The notes under the pieces were generated by a model. It saw only the letters and a list, made by a program, of their open reading frames with translations, was not told the origin of the DNA and ran no database searches. A stretch of 64,000 nucleotides of DNA, from NCBI RefSeq assembly GCF_003576475.1, contig NZ_QWGR01000003.1, positions 124,001 to 188,000 on the forward strand, written 5' to 3'. Source of the DNA: Maribellus luteus. Its GTDB lineage: Bacteria; Bacteroidota; Bacteroidia; Bacteroidales; Prolixibacteraceae. This document shows positions 34,915 through 44,080 of the stretch, piece by piece; position 1 is the first letter of the stretch, and each line of letters starts with the position of its first letter. The position numbers and the translations under genes were made by a program.

Positions 34915-35390
34915 GCTTTTTGCAACAAAACTACTGCAGTTACTGAAATGCCTTCTTCGCGGCCTTCGAACCCAAGCGTTTCGGTGGTGGTCGCTTTTAC
35001 CGATAACACATCCACATCAATTCCCAACACATCGGCCATGGTTTGTTCCATTTGCGGAATGTAGGGCTTTAATTTGGGTTGTTGTGCACTGATGGAAGCA
35101 TCGATGTTAACAATCGAATAGCCTTTCTCTTTTACCAGTTCATATGAGCGGGCCAGCAAAATTTTACTGTCAATGTCCTTAAACTCGGCAGCAGTATCCG
35201 GAAAATTGGAACCGATATCGCGGAGTTTCAAGGCCCCCAGCATGGCATCGCAAATGGCATGTATCACCACATCGCCGTCGGAATGAGCTACCGTTCCTTT
35301 GTGATGCGGAATTAAAATACCGCCCAACCAGAGGCTTTCCCCCTCAGCCAGACGGTGTACATCGTATCCTACTCCAATACGGAAATTCAT
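34911..35390 (-). CDS. ispF: 2-C-methyl-D-erythritol 2,4-cyclodiphosphate synthase
   Basis: A 159-residue IspF, the fifth enzyme of the non-mevalonate isoprenoid pathway, forming a trimer with zinc. The metal ligands are in GYDVHRL (Asp10, His12) and in AHSDGDVVIHAICDA; the C-terminal TTTETLGFEGREEGI completes the active site. Its start shares one base with the porV stop (TAATG), so it is translationally coupled to the type IX protein PorV. The chromosomal link between isoprenoid synthesis and PorV is probably only organisational. Confidence 0.96.
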   Translation of the reverse strand: MNFRIGVGYDVHRLAEGESLWLGGILIPHHKGTVAHSDGDVVIHAICDAMLGALKLRDIGSNFPDTAAEFKDIDSKILLARSYELVKEKGYSIVNIDASISAQQPKLKPYIPQMEQTMADVLGIDVDVLSVKATTTETLGFEGREEGISVTAVVLLQKA

Positions 35391-36565
35391 TATCGCTGAT
35401 TGCTAAATGCGTCGATGTCGAACGACAACGAAAACCGCAGTGTATTTTCAAGTGGATGGTTTCGCTGCGTAGGCAGAAGGTATGAAAAATCGAGCGCAAA
35501 AACGTTCATTTTCAAACCGGCACCGGCAGTCAGGTATTTACGGTTTCCTTTAAATTCGTTTTCGTAGAAATAACCGGCACGAAGCGCAAACTGTTTGTTG
35601 TACCAGTATTCAACACCTACCGACCAGGCAATTTCCTGAAACTCTTCTTTCATGCCCCCGGGTGCATCGCCAAAGGATTTGAAAATCCCTTCGATCACAC
35701 CAATATCCGAATTGATACCACCGGCCCAGATCACATCATCTTCGCCATAAGCAGTAGAATCGACCGGAGGTGTCGGAACCAGTAATTTATTGGCTTCCAC
35801 CGAAAAAGAGAATGAGTTGTAATTATCCAGCTCCATGGTGTAAGAAGCTCCCAACTTCAAAGTAGTCGGAATAAAGTCTTTTATTTCACCATCGGTATAC
35901 GAAATTTTGGAACCGATATTCTGGATATTGACACCGGCAGAGAAAGAATTATTCTTCCGGCTTCTTCTGAACTCGTTGTAATAATAAAAAGCAACGTCGG
36001 CAGCATAAGAACTACCGGGATAGGTAGGAACACCGTTTACATCCTGTCCGGCTGTGAGGTCGGAGCGAATGTAGCGAACAGCAACCGATCCGGAAAAAAC
36101 ATCCGAAAGTTTTCGCGAATAAGCCAGGTCAATGGCAAATTCATTCGGGCTTTGCTGACTAATAATCTCTGCCTGCTCGCTGGTGAAAGTGATGTCACCC
36201 AAAGCAAAGTAACGCAACGATGCACTTACCGCCTGAATATCATCCAGTTTCTTATAACCCGACAAATAAGCCAGGTTTATGTCGTCAACCAGGTTGCGAA
36301 GCCAGGGTGAGTAAGATAGCCCCACTCCCATTTCGCTTTCCATAAATACATATTTTGCGGGGTTCCAGTGCTGTGATGTCACATCGGCAGAAGTACCAAC
36401 CCCCACATCACCCATACCACCTGCTCTCGAATCAGGGGTAATTCCCAGAAAAGGAACACCGGTAGTAATGGTATTCGCACCCGATAAGGTACCCTGCGCT
36501 TTTACGTTTTCAACCGTGATGAAAACCAGCGCCAACACAACAAAAAGACGGAAAAATTTAATCAT
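35390..36565 (-). CDS. porV: Type IX secretion outer membrane protein PorV
   Basis: A 391-residue outer membrane beta-barrel of the FadL-like PorV/LptO family. It has a signal peptide ending at VKAQG, then the PorV hallmark ITPDSRAGGMGDVGVGTSADVTSQHWNPAKY near residues 42-72. It ends in an aromatic C-terminal strand. PorV ferries cargo from the Sov translocon to the sortase PorU at the cell surface. It is encoded 108 nt downstream of porU on the same strand and begins the porV-ispF-CoA-binding-Trx unit from its own promoter-like box. Confidence 0.93.
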   Translation of the reverse strand: MIKFFRLFVVLALVFITVENVKAQGTLSGANTITTGVPFLGITPDSRAGGMGDVGVGTSADVTSQHWNPAKYVFMESEMGVGLSYSPWLRNLVDDINLAYLSGYKKLDDIQAVSASLRYFALGDITFTSEQAEIISQQSPNEFAIDLAYSRKLSDVFSGSVAVRYIRSDLTAGQDVNGVPTYPGSSYAADVAFYYYNEFRRSRKNNSFSAGVNIQNIGSKISYTDGEIKDFIPTTLKLGASYTMELDNYNSFSFSVEANKLLVPTPPVDSTAYGEDDVIWAGGINSDIGVIEGIFKSFGDAPGGMKEEFQEIAWSVGVEYWYNKQFALRAGYFYENEFKGNRKYLTAGAGLKMNVFALDFSYLLPTQRNHPLENTLRFSLSFDIDAFSNQR

Positions 36566-36587
36566 AATCTATCTAAAATTGAGCGTG

Positions 36588-36595
36588 CAAAGATA
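36588..36595 (-). promoter_or_regulatory. Candidate -7 box for porV
   Basis: On the minus strand this reads TATCTTTG, an exact TAnnTTTG match, 22 nt before the porV start codon. A TTG lies about 15 nt upstream, closer than the usual spacing. It would let porV be transcribed independently of porU. Confidence 0.5.
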
Positions 36596-36673
36596 GTACA
36601 TTTGTCTTTGCAACCATATTTCATACATAAGTGAACGGAACATTTCCCTAAAAATTTTACCTGCCTGAAAAAA

Positions 36674-39600
36674 TTATTGTGCAATAATCATTTTACCTGA
36701 TTTTGAAGAAATTATTCCATCCGAGTTTTGCACAATGGCACGGTACACGTAAACACCCGGCGTTGCGGCAATCCGCGACTCGGCAATGTCCCAGCGAACA
36801 GGGTTGGTAGTGTTCCCATTTGAGCCCACCGTGGTTTGGAAACGATCTACCGACCGTCCGTTTTTATCGTACACATCAAAAATCACATCCAAAGTGGCAC
36901 CAGGCTGGTTGTGCTTCAGCACAAAATAGGTATAATCCGAAAGCGGATTGGGATAATTACTGATTTCGGTGATCTCCAGCTCATTGGTAACCTCAAACTC
37001 TATTTCCTTCTCGGAAGAATTGTTGGCCACATCCCAGGCTTTTAAGCGCAGGGTGTGTTTTCCCACCGGCAAACCCGACAAGGGGAAAGTTAACGTTCCG
37101 CTGGTATAATCATCGGCATTAGCCCTGTAATAAGCATTCAGCACATATACTTTGGAATAATCTCCGTCAATTACCGCCGTAATATCATGACCAATACCGG
37201 TTCCCACCGTATTAATCCCGTTATCATCCGACAAATTGGCCATCAGGGTTGGGTTTTTACTGGTTTTATCGCCCGACTGAAAATCGGGAGAATCCAGGAA
37301 GAGGTCGATCTCCGGCCCCTGGTTGTCTGTAATATCAGAGCCCGCGCCGCCAATGTTGAAATTATCAAAGGCTCCGTGGGCATCTTCCAAACCATTATCG
37401 GCATAATACATTATTTTTCCTTCTCCCAGGCTGTATGAAATATCTTTCGGAACCACAAAACTAAACGTGAATGCTCCGTTTTTCACAGTCGACTCGCCTT
37501 TGTAAATAATGTTCTCACGCACTTTAAATTTCATCGGTGTCTCCCCTCCGTTTCCAAGTGTCTCCATTACCACTTCCTTGTCAAAAACCGTTGGGATCAT
37601 TTTTCCGTTGAAGTCATCCAGCTTATTACCAAAGGCATCGGCCACATAACCTTCTATGGTTACCTTTTGCAGGGCACCTATCGTTTCTTTTTCGCCATTG
37701 GCATCCTGCTGGTTTATTTTACTGGTGACAATCCTGTATTTCGGAAACGAAAGCCGCAGCGCCGGGTCGGCAAGTAAGGAAAAGTTACGTTTGTTGATCG
37801 AATCTCCGATCTTGGTTTTTGCCAAACGCATCACATCCCCCATACGGTAGTGTTCGCCATTCTCATCGTTTTTGAAAATGTAACTATAGAAACTCTTGCT
37901 AAGCTTAAAGTTAGCATTGGCGAAAACCACACGGGTTGTGGAGAAAAGTCCGATTCCCCCGCCGTTGGGATTCAGCAAAATGTATTCACCAGCTGATGTT
38001 TCATCTCCGTCAAAGCGGCTGAATTCGCAGGTTGCCGTTACAAAAATCGGCATCCGCGCCGTATTCGACCACGCATTTATATCACTGATGCCCAAAACGT
38101 TTTCTTTCGCCAGGTTACGCTCGCTGGCATGTCCGATGTAGTTCAAGATCAGCACTCCGTCTTTTACACGTTCGCCAATCGCTGCATTTACATCGGGATA
38201 GCTTTCTCCGGCCGGTGTTACCTGCTGAACATATGCATCCAGGTATATTTTGTCGCTGAGAAGTGCTTTGTTGTTTTTATTTACCGAATCAGCCAGTTCC
38301 TCCGACTGCCGCATGTGAAGCCTGGAATCTTCGTCATCGCCGATAAATGTGATCACACTTCGCCAGCTCCCCAATGCTTCAGGCTCGTGGTAACGTTTTA
38401 TCTTATCTACCACCGACTGTGCCTCGTAGGCTGTGGCAACGGGCAGCCGGCCAATTCCCAGATCGATGGCACCTTTGTAAACCGTTTCGCCGGCATCAAG
38501 CATGACAAAATAATCGTCGGTAACAAACGAAGAAGTGGGCAATAACGAATTAGCCGACTGGAAAGTAGGGATAAAGTTATTGCTTTCGGAATGAATGCCT
38601 TTGTTATCGTAGCTGCCATCGCCCACGAGCAGTACATATTTTAAGGTATTTCCCCGGTCGTACATCATTTTAATAAAGTTCCGTATTCCGGTGGCATCCT
38701 TACTTCCGGAGCTAAACTCGTTGTATATTTTATCGGCCTCCACTACCTCCACGCTCATTCCGCTGTAGGCGCGATGAAAATTGGCCAGTTCGTTAGCTGC
38801 GTCTTTAAATGCCGGATGTGTAATAATCACGTATTCCGGGGTACTCAGCGCATGAAGATTTTGATTTTCAACTTCCCCCACCAACTCCGGTTCATTAAAA
38901 GTACCGTTTGTATTAAACACCACGTACTCACGCAATTCGTCCGCCGGACGTTTGGCCGTTAAAGTACTGCCGCTTAATTCGGCCGGCACTTCTTTTACAT
39001 TATTAATATCGGTAACATCCAGCAAACGGGTGGAAGCCCCGGCACCGTCAATGGAAAACTGAACAATGTTGCCCCCGCCAACCGACAAGGCATCTCTGAA
39101 AAACAACGGGCTTGTACCCGCTTTCAGTTTTTGGCGGTAGTTTAGTTCCAGGTGATCAATCCAGGCGGAAGCGCTTACGTTGGAAGCACTATAATTTAAG
39201 GATACGACCCATTCATTTCCGGTTGGCGAAAACGAAAACCGACGATCCCGAAGATCGGCATACAAGCCATTGTCTTCATCGGTGTCAACCAAACTGAAGC
39301 CTACCGCTCCCAGGTCCGTTCCATTCACCGAAGTAACCATCGACGAAGTACGGTAACTTCTGGCGGCAGCGGTCACCAACAAGCTTGCCTCTGCATTTTC
39401 ATCCACATCCGATACGTTGAAGGTAAAACTCCGGGTATTACCAGAGCCAAACTTTTGCCCAAACCACTGCTTCCCGGATCCGCGCGGCAACAAATTGTAC
39501 AGATCACTTTCCTGCAAGTCGTAAGCACTAAAAGCAGCAGTTGCATGGGTAACAGGCTCTTCTACTTCGGGAAGAACCTCCACCTGCTTTTGTGCCGGTG

Positions 39601-40411
39601 CATTATCTGAAAGAAAGAAATATCCTTTCCGCGAGTAATCATTGGTGTAATGCGTAAAATACCCATCACCGTTCAAGGTCCATTGGGTGAGGCCCGGCGC
39701 ATAAAAAAACAGACAGTCTTCGCCACCGTTTGCACCCCGCCACACTGCACACTGCTTCAAATCGTCGTACTCTATTTGCCCCGGATCTTCTGAAAGCGGC
39801 AAGGCCCCGCTACCAAATACCTCCACAGTTTCTGGCTGTTCAAAACCCCACGATTTAAGTTTCGAATAGGGTATTTTGTAGATCCCCTTCGCCGTAGTGG
39901 CTATTTTTATCCATTTTCCGGAACTGAGAACAGAACTGGAACTCCAATCGTATTCCTGAACACTACTTTTAAGTGCTGGCACCGCAAAACGTTTTAACTC
40001 AAACGACTTTAAGCGCCATATCTTTCCACTCACCTTTTTTATAGGAACAATCTGAACCTCGTTTTTAACCGAATGCCCCGATTTTAACAGTTGGCTGTTA
40101 ATTTGAATGTCACCGGGGAGTGTCGCCAGCACCTGCTCTGAAAGCTCCCAATCCGTCGCTTCATACACCGGATTATCCAGAACTATTTTGTAGGAAGTAT
40201 TGGTTTCCGGAAGGTCATAAATACGGGTATAAACAGGTAACTCGCTGGTCGTTTCCGGGAATGTCGTGTTCTCGAAAATCTCGGTGAATCCTGCGCCACT
40301 ATTGAGAATGCCAAACGGATTCCCCCAGTCCAACGTTATCTCTTCATTCTGAGTATCGTCGATAGAGAAACCGAGCCAAACGATGCATAACAGGAGTAAA
40401 TATTTTTTCAT
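36674..40411 (-). CDS. porU: Type IX secretion system sortase PorU (C25 peptidase)
   Basis: A 1245-residue surface-attached cysteine peptidase of the gingipain (C25) family. It follows a signal peptide and a long N-terminal beta-rich region; the caspase-like catalytic domain runs from about 545 to 900. Catalytic residues are intact: His761 in YIGHASERN and Cys795 in VTATCEFSRF, with LLVGDGSYDN marking the Rossmann-like core. The C-terminal part ends in an Ig-like and sorting-type domain (ISNYPNPLSDYTYF ... GVYVYRAIVQN). PorU cuts the C-terminal signal of T9SS cargo and attaches the cargo to lipopolysaccharide. It is divergent from gldJ and followed by porV. Confidence 0.95.
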   Translation of the reverse strand: MKKYLLLLCIVWLGFSIDDTQNEEITLDWGNPFGILNSGAGFTEIFENTTFPETTSELPVYTRIYDLPETNTSYKIVLDNPVYEATDWELSEQVLATLPGDIQINSQLLKSGHSVKNEVQIVPIKKVSGKIWRLKSFELKRFAVPALKSSVQEYDWSSSSVLSSGKWIKIATTAKGIYKIPYSKLKSWGFEQPETVEVFGSGALPLSEDPGQIEYDDLKQCAVWRGANGGEDCLFFYAPGLTQWTLNGDGYFTHYTNDYSRKGYFFLSDNAPAQKQVEVLPEVEEPVTHATAAFSAYDLQESDLYNLLPRGSGKQWFGQKFGSGNTRSFTFNVSDVDENAEASLLVTAAARSYRTSSMVTSVNGTDLGAVGFSLVDTDEDNGLYADLRDRRFSFSPTGNEWVVSLNYSASNVSASAWIDHLELNYRQKLKAGTSPLFFRDALSVGGGNIVQFSIDGAGASTRLLDVTDINNVKEVPAELSGSTLTAKRPADELREYVVFNTNGTFNEPELVGEVENQNLHALSTPEYVIITHPAFKDAANELANFHRAYSGMSVEVVEADKIYNEFSSGSKDATGIRNFIKMMYDRGNTLKYVLLVGDGSYDNKGIHSESNNFIPTFQSANSLLPTSSFVTDDYFVMLDAGETVYKGAIDLGIGRLPVATAYEAQSVVDKIKRYHEPEALGSWRSVITFIGDDEDSRLHMRQSEELADSVNKNNKALLSDKIYLDAYVQQVTPAGESYPDVNAAIGERVKDGVLILNYIGHASERNLAKENVLGISDINAWSNTARMPIFVTATCEFSRFDGDETSAGEYILLNPNGGGIGLFSTTRVVFANANFKLSKSFYSYIFKNDENGEHYRMGDVMRLAKTKIGDSINKRNFSLLADPALRLSFPKYRIVTSKINQQDANGEKETIGALQKVTIEGYVADAFGNKLDDFNGKMIPTVFDKEVVMETLGNGGETPMKFKVRENIIYKGESTVKNGAFTFSFVVPKDISYSLGEGKIMYYADNGLEDAHGAFDNFNIGGAGSDITDNQGPEIDLFLDSPDFQSGDKTSKNPTLMANLSDDNGINTVGTGIGHDITAVIDGDYSKVYVLNAYYRANADDYTSGTLTFPLSGLPVGKHTLRLKAWDVANNSSEKEIEFEVTNELEITEISNYPNPLSDYTYFVLKHNQPGATLDVIFDVYDKNGRSVDRFQTTVGSNGNTTNPVRWDIAESRIAATPGVYVYRAIVQNSDGIISSKSGKMIIAQ

Positions 40412-40583
40412 AAATACGATTCAATTATAAATCTCAAACGATAACCGTCGTTAAATATTGCAGTTATTTTGCTCTGTAGTAAGAACAAATAACCTCCACG
40501 CAAGGTCAGCAAAGATATCAACATCCTTGAAAAGTTCCTGAAAATATTAAAATGGCTGGACAATAAGAATTGAATAAATCAGT

Positions 40584-40591
40584 TATATTTG
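40584..40591 (+). promoter_or_regulatory. Candidate -7 box for gldJ
   Basis: TATATTTG, an exact TAnnTTTG match, lies 30 nt upstream of ATG 40621. It falls inside the longer in-frame extension that starts at 40570, which argues that the extension is not translated. Confidence 0.55.
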
Positions 40592-40620
40592 TTGTCAAGT
40601 TGAATTTTTTAAGTACAAAA

Positions 40621-42075
40621 ATGCGTTTAATGAAACTAAAACCATTATTCATTTTGATGTTTGCCGCACTTGTTTCGGGCTGTGGTTTGTTCGGGAAAGG
40701 AGGCGGTGAATCGTCACGTACTACCGGCTGGAAATACAATGATCCTGAAACCGGCAACATCCCCAATGTATCTGGATACGAACAGGATGCAGGCCCGGGC
40801 CTTGTTTTTGTACAAGGCGGAACTTTCTCCATGGGACGTGTTGAACAAGATGTAATGTACCGGAATGACAACTTCCCGAGAAGGGTTACGGTTGCATCGT
40901 TTTACATGGATGAAACGGAAGTTTCCAACCAATCATACCGTGAATTTACCCACTGGACTTCGAGAGTGTATCCGGGAGATACAGAAAGATTAAAGTCAAT
41001 TACTCCTGACTCTACCGTATGGAGAAGCGAATTGGCCTATAATGAACCCTATGTAAATAACTACTACCGACACCCCGCCTACAGCGAATATCCGGTTGTT
41101 GGAGTTACCTGGGAACAGGCTGAAGCTTATTGCGAGTGGCGTACCGACAGGGTGAATGAGCAAATTCTGGTAGAAAAAGGTATTTTAACACACGATGCTG
41201 CCCAAGGCGGACAAAACACCTATACAACCAAAACTTACCTTTCCGGGCTTTATGACGGAACTGCAGGTAAAAAACCGGTTGAAAATGGTGACGGCACAGC
41301 ACGTCGGGTAAAATGGGAAGACGGCATTGTGCTTCCAAATTACAGATTGCCCACCGAAGCCGAATGGGAATACGCTGCCTATGGCTTGATTGGCAACACC
41401 GATGGAGAATTGCTTACCGACCGTAAATTGTACCCATGGAACGGAGCTTATCTGCGCGACGATCACAAAAAAGACAAAGGTAGAATGCGTGCCAACTTTG
41501 TTCGCGGACGAGGCGACATGATGGGTATGGCAGGTGCCTTGAACGATAATGCAGATATTTCATCACCTGTTTTCTCGTACGAACCTAACGACTATGGTTT
41601 ATATTGTATGTCAGGTAACGTGAACGAATGGGTAGCCGATGTGTATCGTTCTCAATCAATGGAAGATGTGGAAGAATTCAATCCTTTCCGTGGAAATGTA
41701 ATCACTGAATACAGAAGAGATGCCAACGGTCAATTGATGCGCAATCAATACGGGGAGTTAATCAAAGACACTATTCCAGGCATGGATTACAGAAACTTTA
41801 AAGATGGTGATTTAAATTCGCAGGTAGTTGAAGGTGACAACTGGAATGCCGCAGAGAAAAAAGGAAGCGAAGGAATGTACATTCAGGATAACCGTCCCGG
41901 GTATTTTACTTCACTTATTACCGACGAGGTTCGGGTTTACAAAGGTGGATCCTGGAGAGACCGTCCTTACTGGCTGGTTCCGGGAACACGTCGTTACCTC
42001 GATCAGAAACACGCAAAGAATGACCTTGGATTCCGCTGTGCAATGACAAGGGTTGGAAGTCCGGAAGGATTTTAA
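40621..42075 (+). CDS. gldJ: Gliding/type IX lipoprotein GldJ (SUMF1-like)
   Basis: A 484-residue outer membrane lipoprotein with a formylglycine-generating-enzyme-like (SUMF1) domain. ATG 40621 gives a lipoprotein signal ending LVSGC; an in-frame ATG at 40570 precedes the promoter-like box and is rejected. Family blocks are FVQGGTFSMGR, FYMDETEVSNQSYREF, YRLPTEAEWEYAA, MSGNVNEWVADVYR and KGGSWRDRPYWL. GldJ stabilises the GldK/N ring of the secretion motor. It could be confused with GldK, which shares the fold, but the position divergent to porU-porV and upstream of murF fits GldJ. It ends at a terminator at 42104. Confidence 0.88.
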   Translation: MRLMKLKPLFILMFAALVSGCGLFGKGGGESSRTTGWKYNDPETGNIPNVSGYEQDAGPGLVFVQGGTFSMGRVEQDVMYRNDNFPRRVTVASFYMDETEVSNQSYREFTHWTSRVYPGDTERLKSITPDSTVWRSELAYNEPYVNNYYRHPAYSEYPVVGVTWEQAEAYCEWRTDRVNEQILVEKGILTHDAAQGGQNTYTTKTYLSGLYDGTAGKKPVENGDGTARRVKWEDGIVLPNYRLPTEAEWEYAAYGLIGNTDGELLTDRKLYPWNGAYLRDDHKKDKGRMRANFVRGRGDMMGMAGALNDNADISSPVFSYEPNDYGLYCMSGNVNEWVADVYRSQSMEDVEEFNPFRGNVITEYRRDANGQLMRNQYGELIKDTIPGMDYRNFKDGDLNSQVVEGDNWNAAEKKGSEGMYIQDNRPGYFTSLITDEVRVYKGGSWRDRPYWLVPGTRRYLDQKHAKNDLGFRCAMTRVGSPEGF

Positions 42076-42103
42076 TTGAAAAAGAAAATTATCAGATAAA
42101 GAG

Positions 42104-42132
42104 AAAAGCTTCATGTAACGTGAAGCTTTTTT
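42104..42132 (+). terminator. Intrinsic terminator after gldJ
   Basis: 10-bp stem AAAAGCTTCA / TGAAGCTTTT, seven-base loop, T run. Confidence 0.75.
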
Positions 42133-42157
42133 TATGTCGCTTTATGTATTTTTGAGT

Positions 42158-43456
42158 ATGACCACATTGGAAAAAATATACCAGTACTTTCTGGCAGCCC
42201 GTCAGACCGTTTCGACTGACAGCCGCAAAATTGAACAAGGATGCATCTTTTTCGCATTAAAAGGTGAGAACTTTAACGGAAACCGTTACGCCAACGATGC
42301 CATAAAAAGCGGCGCTGCTTACGCGGTTATCGACGAGGAAGAATTTGCTTCCACTGAACGAACAATCCTGGTAGACGATGTTCTTACTACGCTCCAGCAA
42401 CTGGCCTTGTTTCACCGGAAAAAACTGGGAATCCCGATCCTTGGCATTACCGGCACCAACGGCAAAACAACCACCAAAGAGCTGATTGCTGCCGTGCTTG
42501 CCGAAAAATACAAGGTTTCCTTTACCCAGGGCAACCTCAACAACCACATTGGCGTTCCGCTTACCTTATTAAAAATGGACAGCAACACCGAGTTTGGCGT
42601 CGTGGAAATGGGAGCCAACCACCCCGGAGAAATAGCGCAATTGTGCCAGATAGCCGATCCCGATTTTGGGATCATCACCAACGTGGGGAAAGCCCATCTG
42701 GAGGGATTTGGATCGTTTGAAGGCGTAATCAAAACAAAAGGCGAACTGTACGATTACATGGCAAAGAAAAGCGGTGTTATTTTTTACAACCGAAACAACA
42801 CCTACCTCGAAGAACTCGGGAAAAACATTCCAAACAGAATTTCGTACGGAACTACTGATGCCGGGTTCAAAGGCGAGTTGCTGGATTCGCCCCCCTTTGT
42901 TCACCTAAAAGTAAACTTCCCCAAAGGGGTGCTGTACATCAACACCAAACTGATCGGTAATTTCAATTTCGAAAATGTATTGGCAGCTGCCTGCATCGGG
43001 AACTTTTTTGAAGTGGATCCGCTAAAAATTCAAAGTGCTATTAAAAACTACGAACCACGCAACAACCGTTCGCAACTGATTGTAAAGAATGACCTGCGCA
43101 TAATTATGGATGCTTACAATGCCAACCCAACCAGCATGAAAGCATCACTTGACAGCTTTGCAGCCAACAACCCGGATTCAGCCTATCTTATTTTGGGAGA
43201 TATGCTTGAATTAGGCGAATACTCGTTTGATGAACACCTTTCCATCTTAAAAACAATTCGTGAAAAAGCTTTTCAGAATGTATTTTTGGTGGGAAAGGAA
43301 TTTGCCAGGGCCAATCAAAATTTTGACTTCCCGTGTTTCGAAAAAGTAGATGACCTTTGCCAGCTTTTGGAAAAAGACCCCATAAAAAACGGGAACATTT
43401 TAATAAAAGGTTCCCGTGGTATTAAGCTAGAGAAAGTGCTTGAATATCTTAATTAG
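42158..43456 (+). CDS. murF: UDP-MurNAc-tripeptide D-Ala-D-Ala ligase
   Basis: A 432-residue MurF, which adds D-Ala-D-Ala to the UDP-MurNAc tripeptide in peptidoglycan precursor synthesis. The ATP loop GITGTNGKTTTKE lies near residues 97-109. Further Mur-ligase marks are QGNLNNHIGVP, EMGANHPGEI and IMDAYNANPTSM. ATG 42158 (MTTLEKIYQYF) is preferred over ATG 42134, which sits in the terminator flank. A TATTTTTG box (42147-42154) directly abuts this ATG and would give an almost leaderless transcript if real. The 3' end overlaps convergent trxA by eight bases. Confidence 0.95.
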   Translation: MTTLEKIYQYFLAARQTVSTDSRKIEQGCIFFALKGENFNGNRYANDAIKSGAAYAVIDEEEFASTERTILVDDVLTTLQQLALFHRKKLGIPILGITGTNGKTTTKELIAAVLAEKYKVSFTQGNLNNHIGVPLTLLKMDSNTEFGVVEMGANHPGEIAQLCQIADPDFGIITNVGKAHLEGFGSFEGVIKTKGELYDYMAKKSGVIFYNRNNTYLEELGKNIPNRISYGTTDAGFKGELLDSPPFVHLKVNFPKGVLYINTKLIGNFNFENVLAAACIGNFFEVDPLKIQSAIKNYEPRNNRSQLIVKNDLRIIMDAYNANPTSMKASLDSFAANNPDSAYLILGDMLELGEYSFDEHLSILKTIREKAFQNVFLVGKEFARANQNFDFPCFEKVDDLCQLLEKDPIKNGNILIKGSRGIKLEKVLEYLN

Positions 43457-43820
43457 CAAGTGGCTTTTCCACTTTCAGTACATCGGCAATTGCCCTTTCG
43501 AAAGTCTGTTTTGGTAACGCCCCCATTGCCATTTGTGGTTGGCCATCCTGTGGTACAAACAATAACGATGGGATACTTTGAATTCCAAACATTCCGGCAA
43601 GTTCCTGCTGCTCTTCGGTGTTTACCTTGTAAATAACAATGCTGTCGCCATACTCGCTCTGCAGTTCTTCCAACACCGGAGCAACCATTTTACACGGGCC
43701 ACACCAGTCGGCATAAAAATCAATCAGACAAGGCTTTGACCCCTCGTATTTCCACTCTTTGTTTGCTTCAAAATTAAAGACTTTTTCTTTGAAAGTTTCT
43801 TTTGTTAAATGTTCTAACAT
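43449..43820 (-). CDS. trxA: Thioredoxin
   Basis: A 123-residue cytosolic thioredoxin with the classical WCGPCK active site (near residues 40-45), the cis-Pro loop SIPSLLF and the usual N-terminal strand PCLIDFYADW. It has an N-terminal extension of roughly 15 residues relative to the Escherichia coli protein. It reduces protein disulphides together with thioredoxin reductase, which is not in this window. Single-gene unit on the minus strand, convergent with murF and overlapping it by eight bases. Confidence 0.94.
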   Translation of the reverse strand: MLEHLTKETFKEKVFNFEANKEWKYEGSKPCLIDFYADWCGPCKMVAPVLEELQSEYGDSIVIYKVNTEEQQELAGMFGIQSIPSLLFVPQDGQPQMAMGALPKQTFERAIADVLKVEKPLAN

Positions 43821-43870
43821 GATATAATTGTTTTAAAATTTATCAATCTAAATATCTATATACTTTCATG

Positions 43871-43878
43871 CAAAAATA
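43871..43878 (-). promoter_or_regulatory. Candidate -7 box for trxA
   Basis: On the minus strand TATTTTTG, an exact TAnnTTTG match, with a TTG about 19 nt upstream (43900-43898). It lies about 50 nt before the trxA start. Confidence 0.5.
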
Positions 43879-44080
43879 ATACCACCCGTTCAAATCACAA
43901 TATACCGTTTAATTTCAACTATTTTCTTGTAATTTTGTCACGATTTTTTCAGAAATGGCAGGATTGCTGAACATTTCATCCTTTTTGGCAGTTGATTAAG
44001 CCGAATTATTCAGGCGCTGATGCGCCACCACCCAGTAAGAACTATGTTTCATAAACATGCTTCTTTGAAAATTGATATTA

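Noticed and set aside
40570-40620. N-terminal extension of gldJ from ATG 40570
   Set aside because: It contains the TATATTTG promoter-like box and would bury the lipoprotein signal behind 17 extra residues.
44072-44080. TTG start for cca
   Set aside because: Adds only three residues; the ATG at 44081 gives the usual N terminus.
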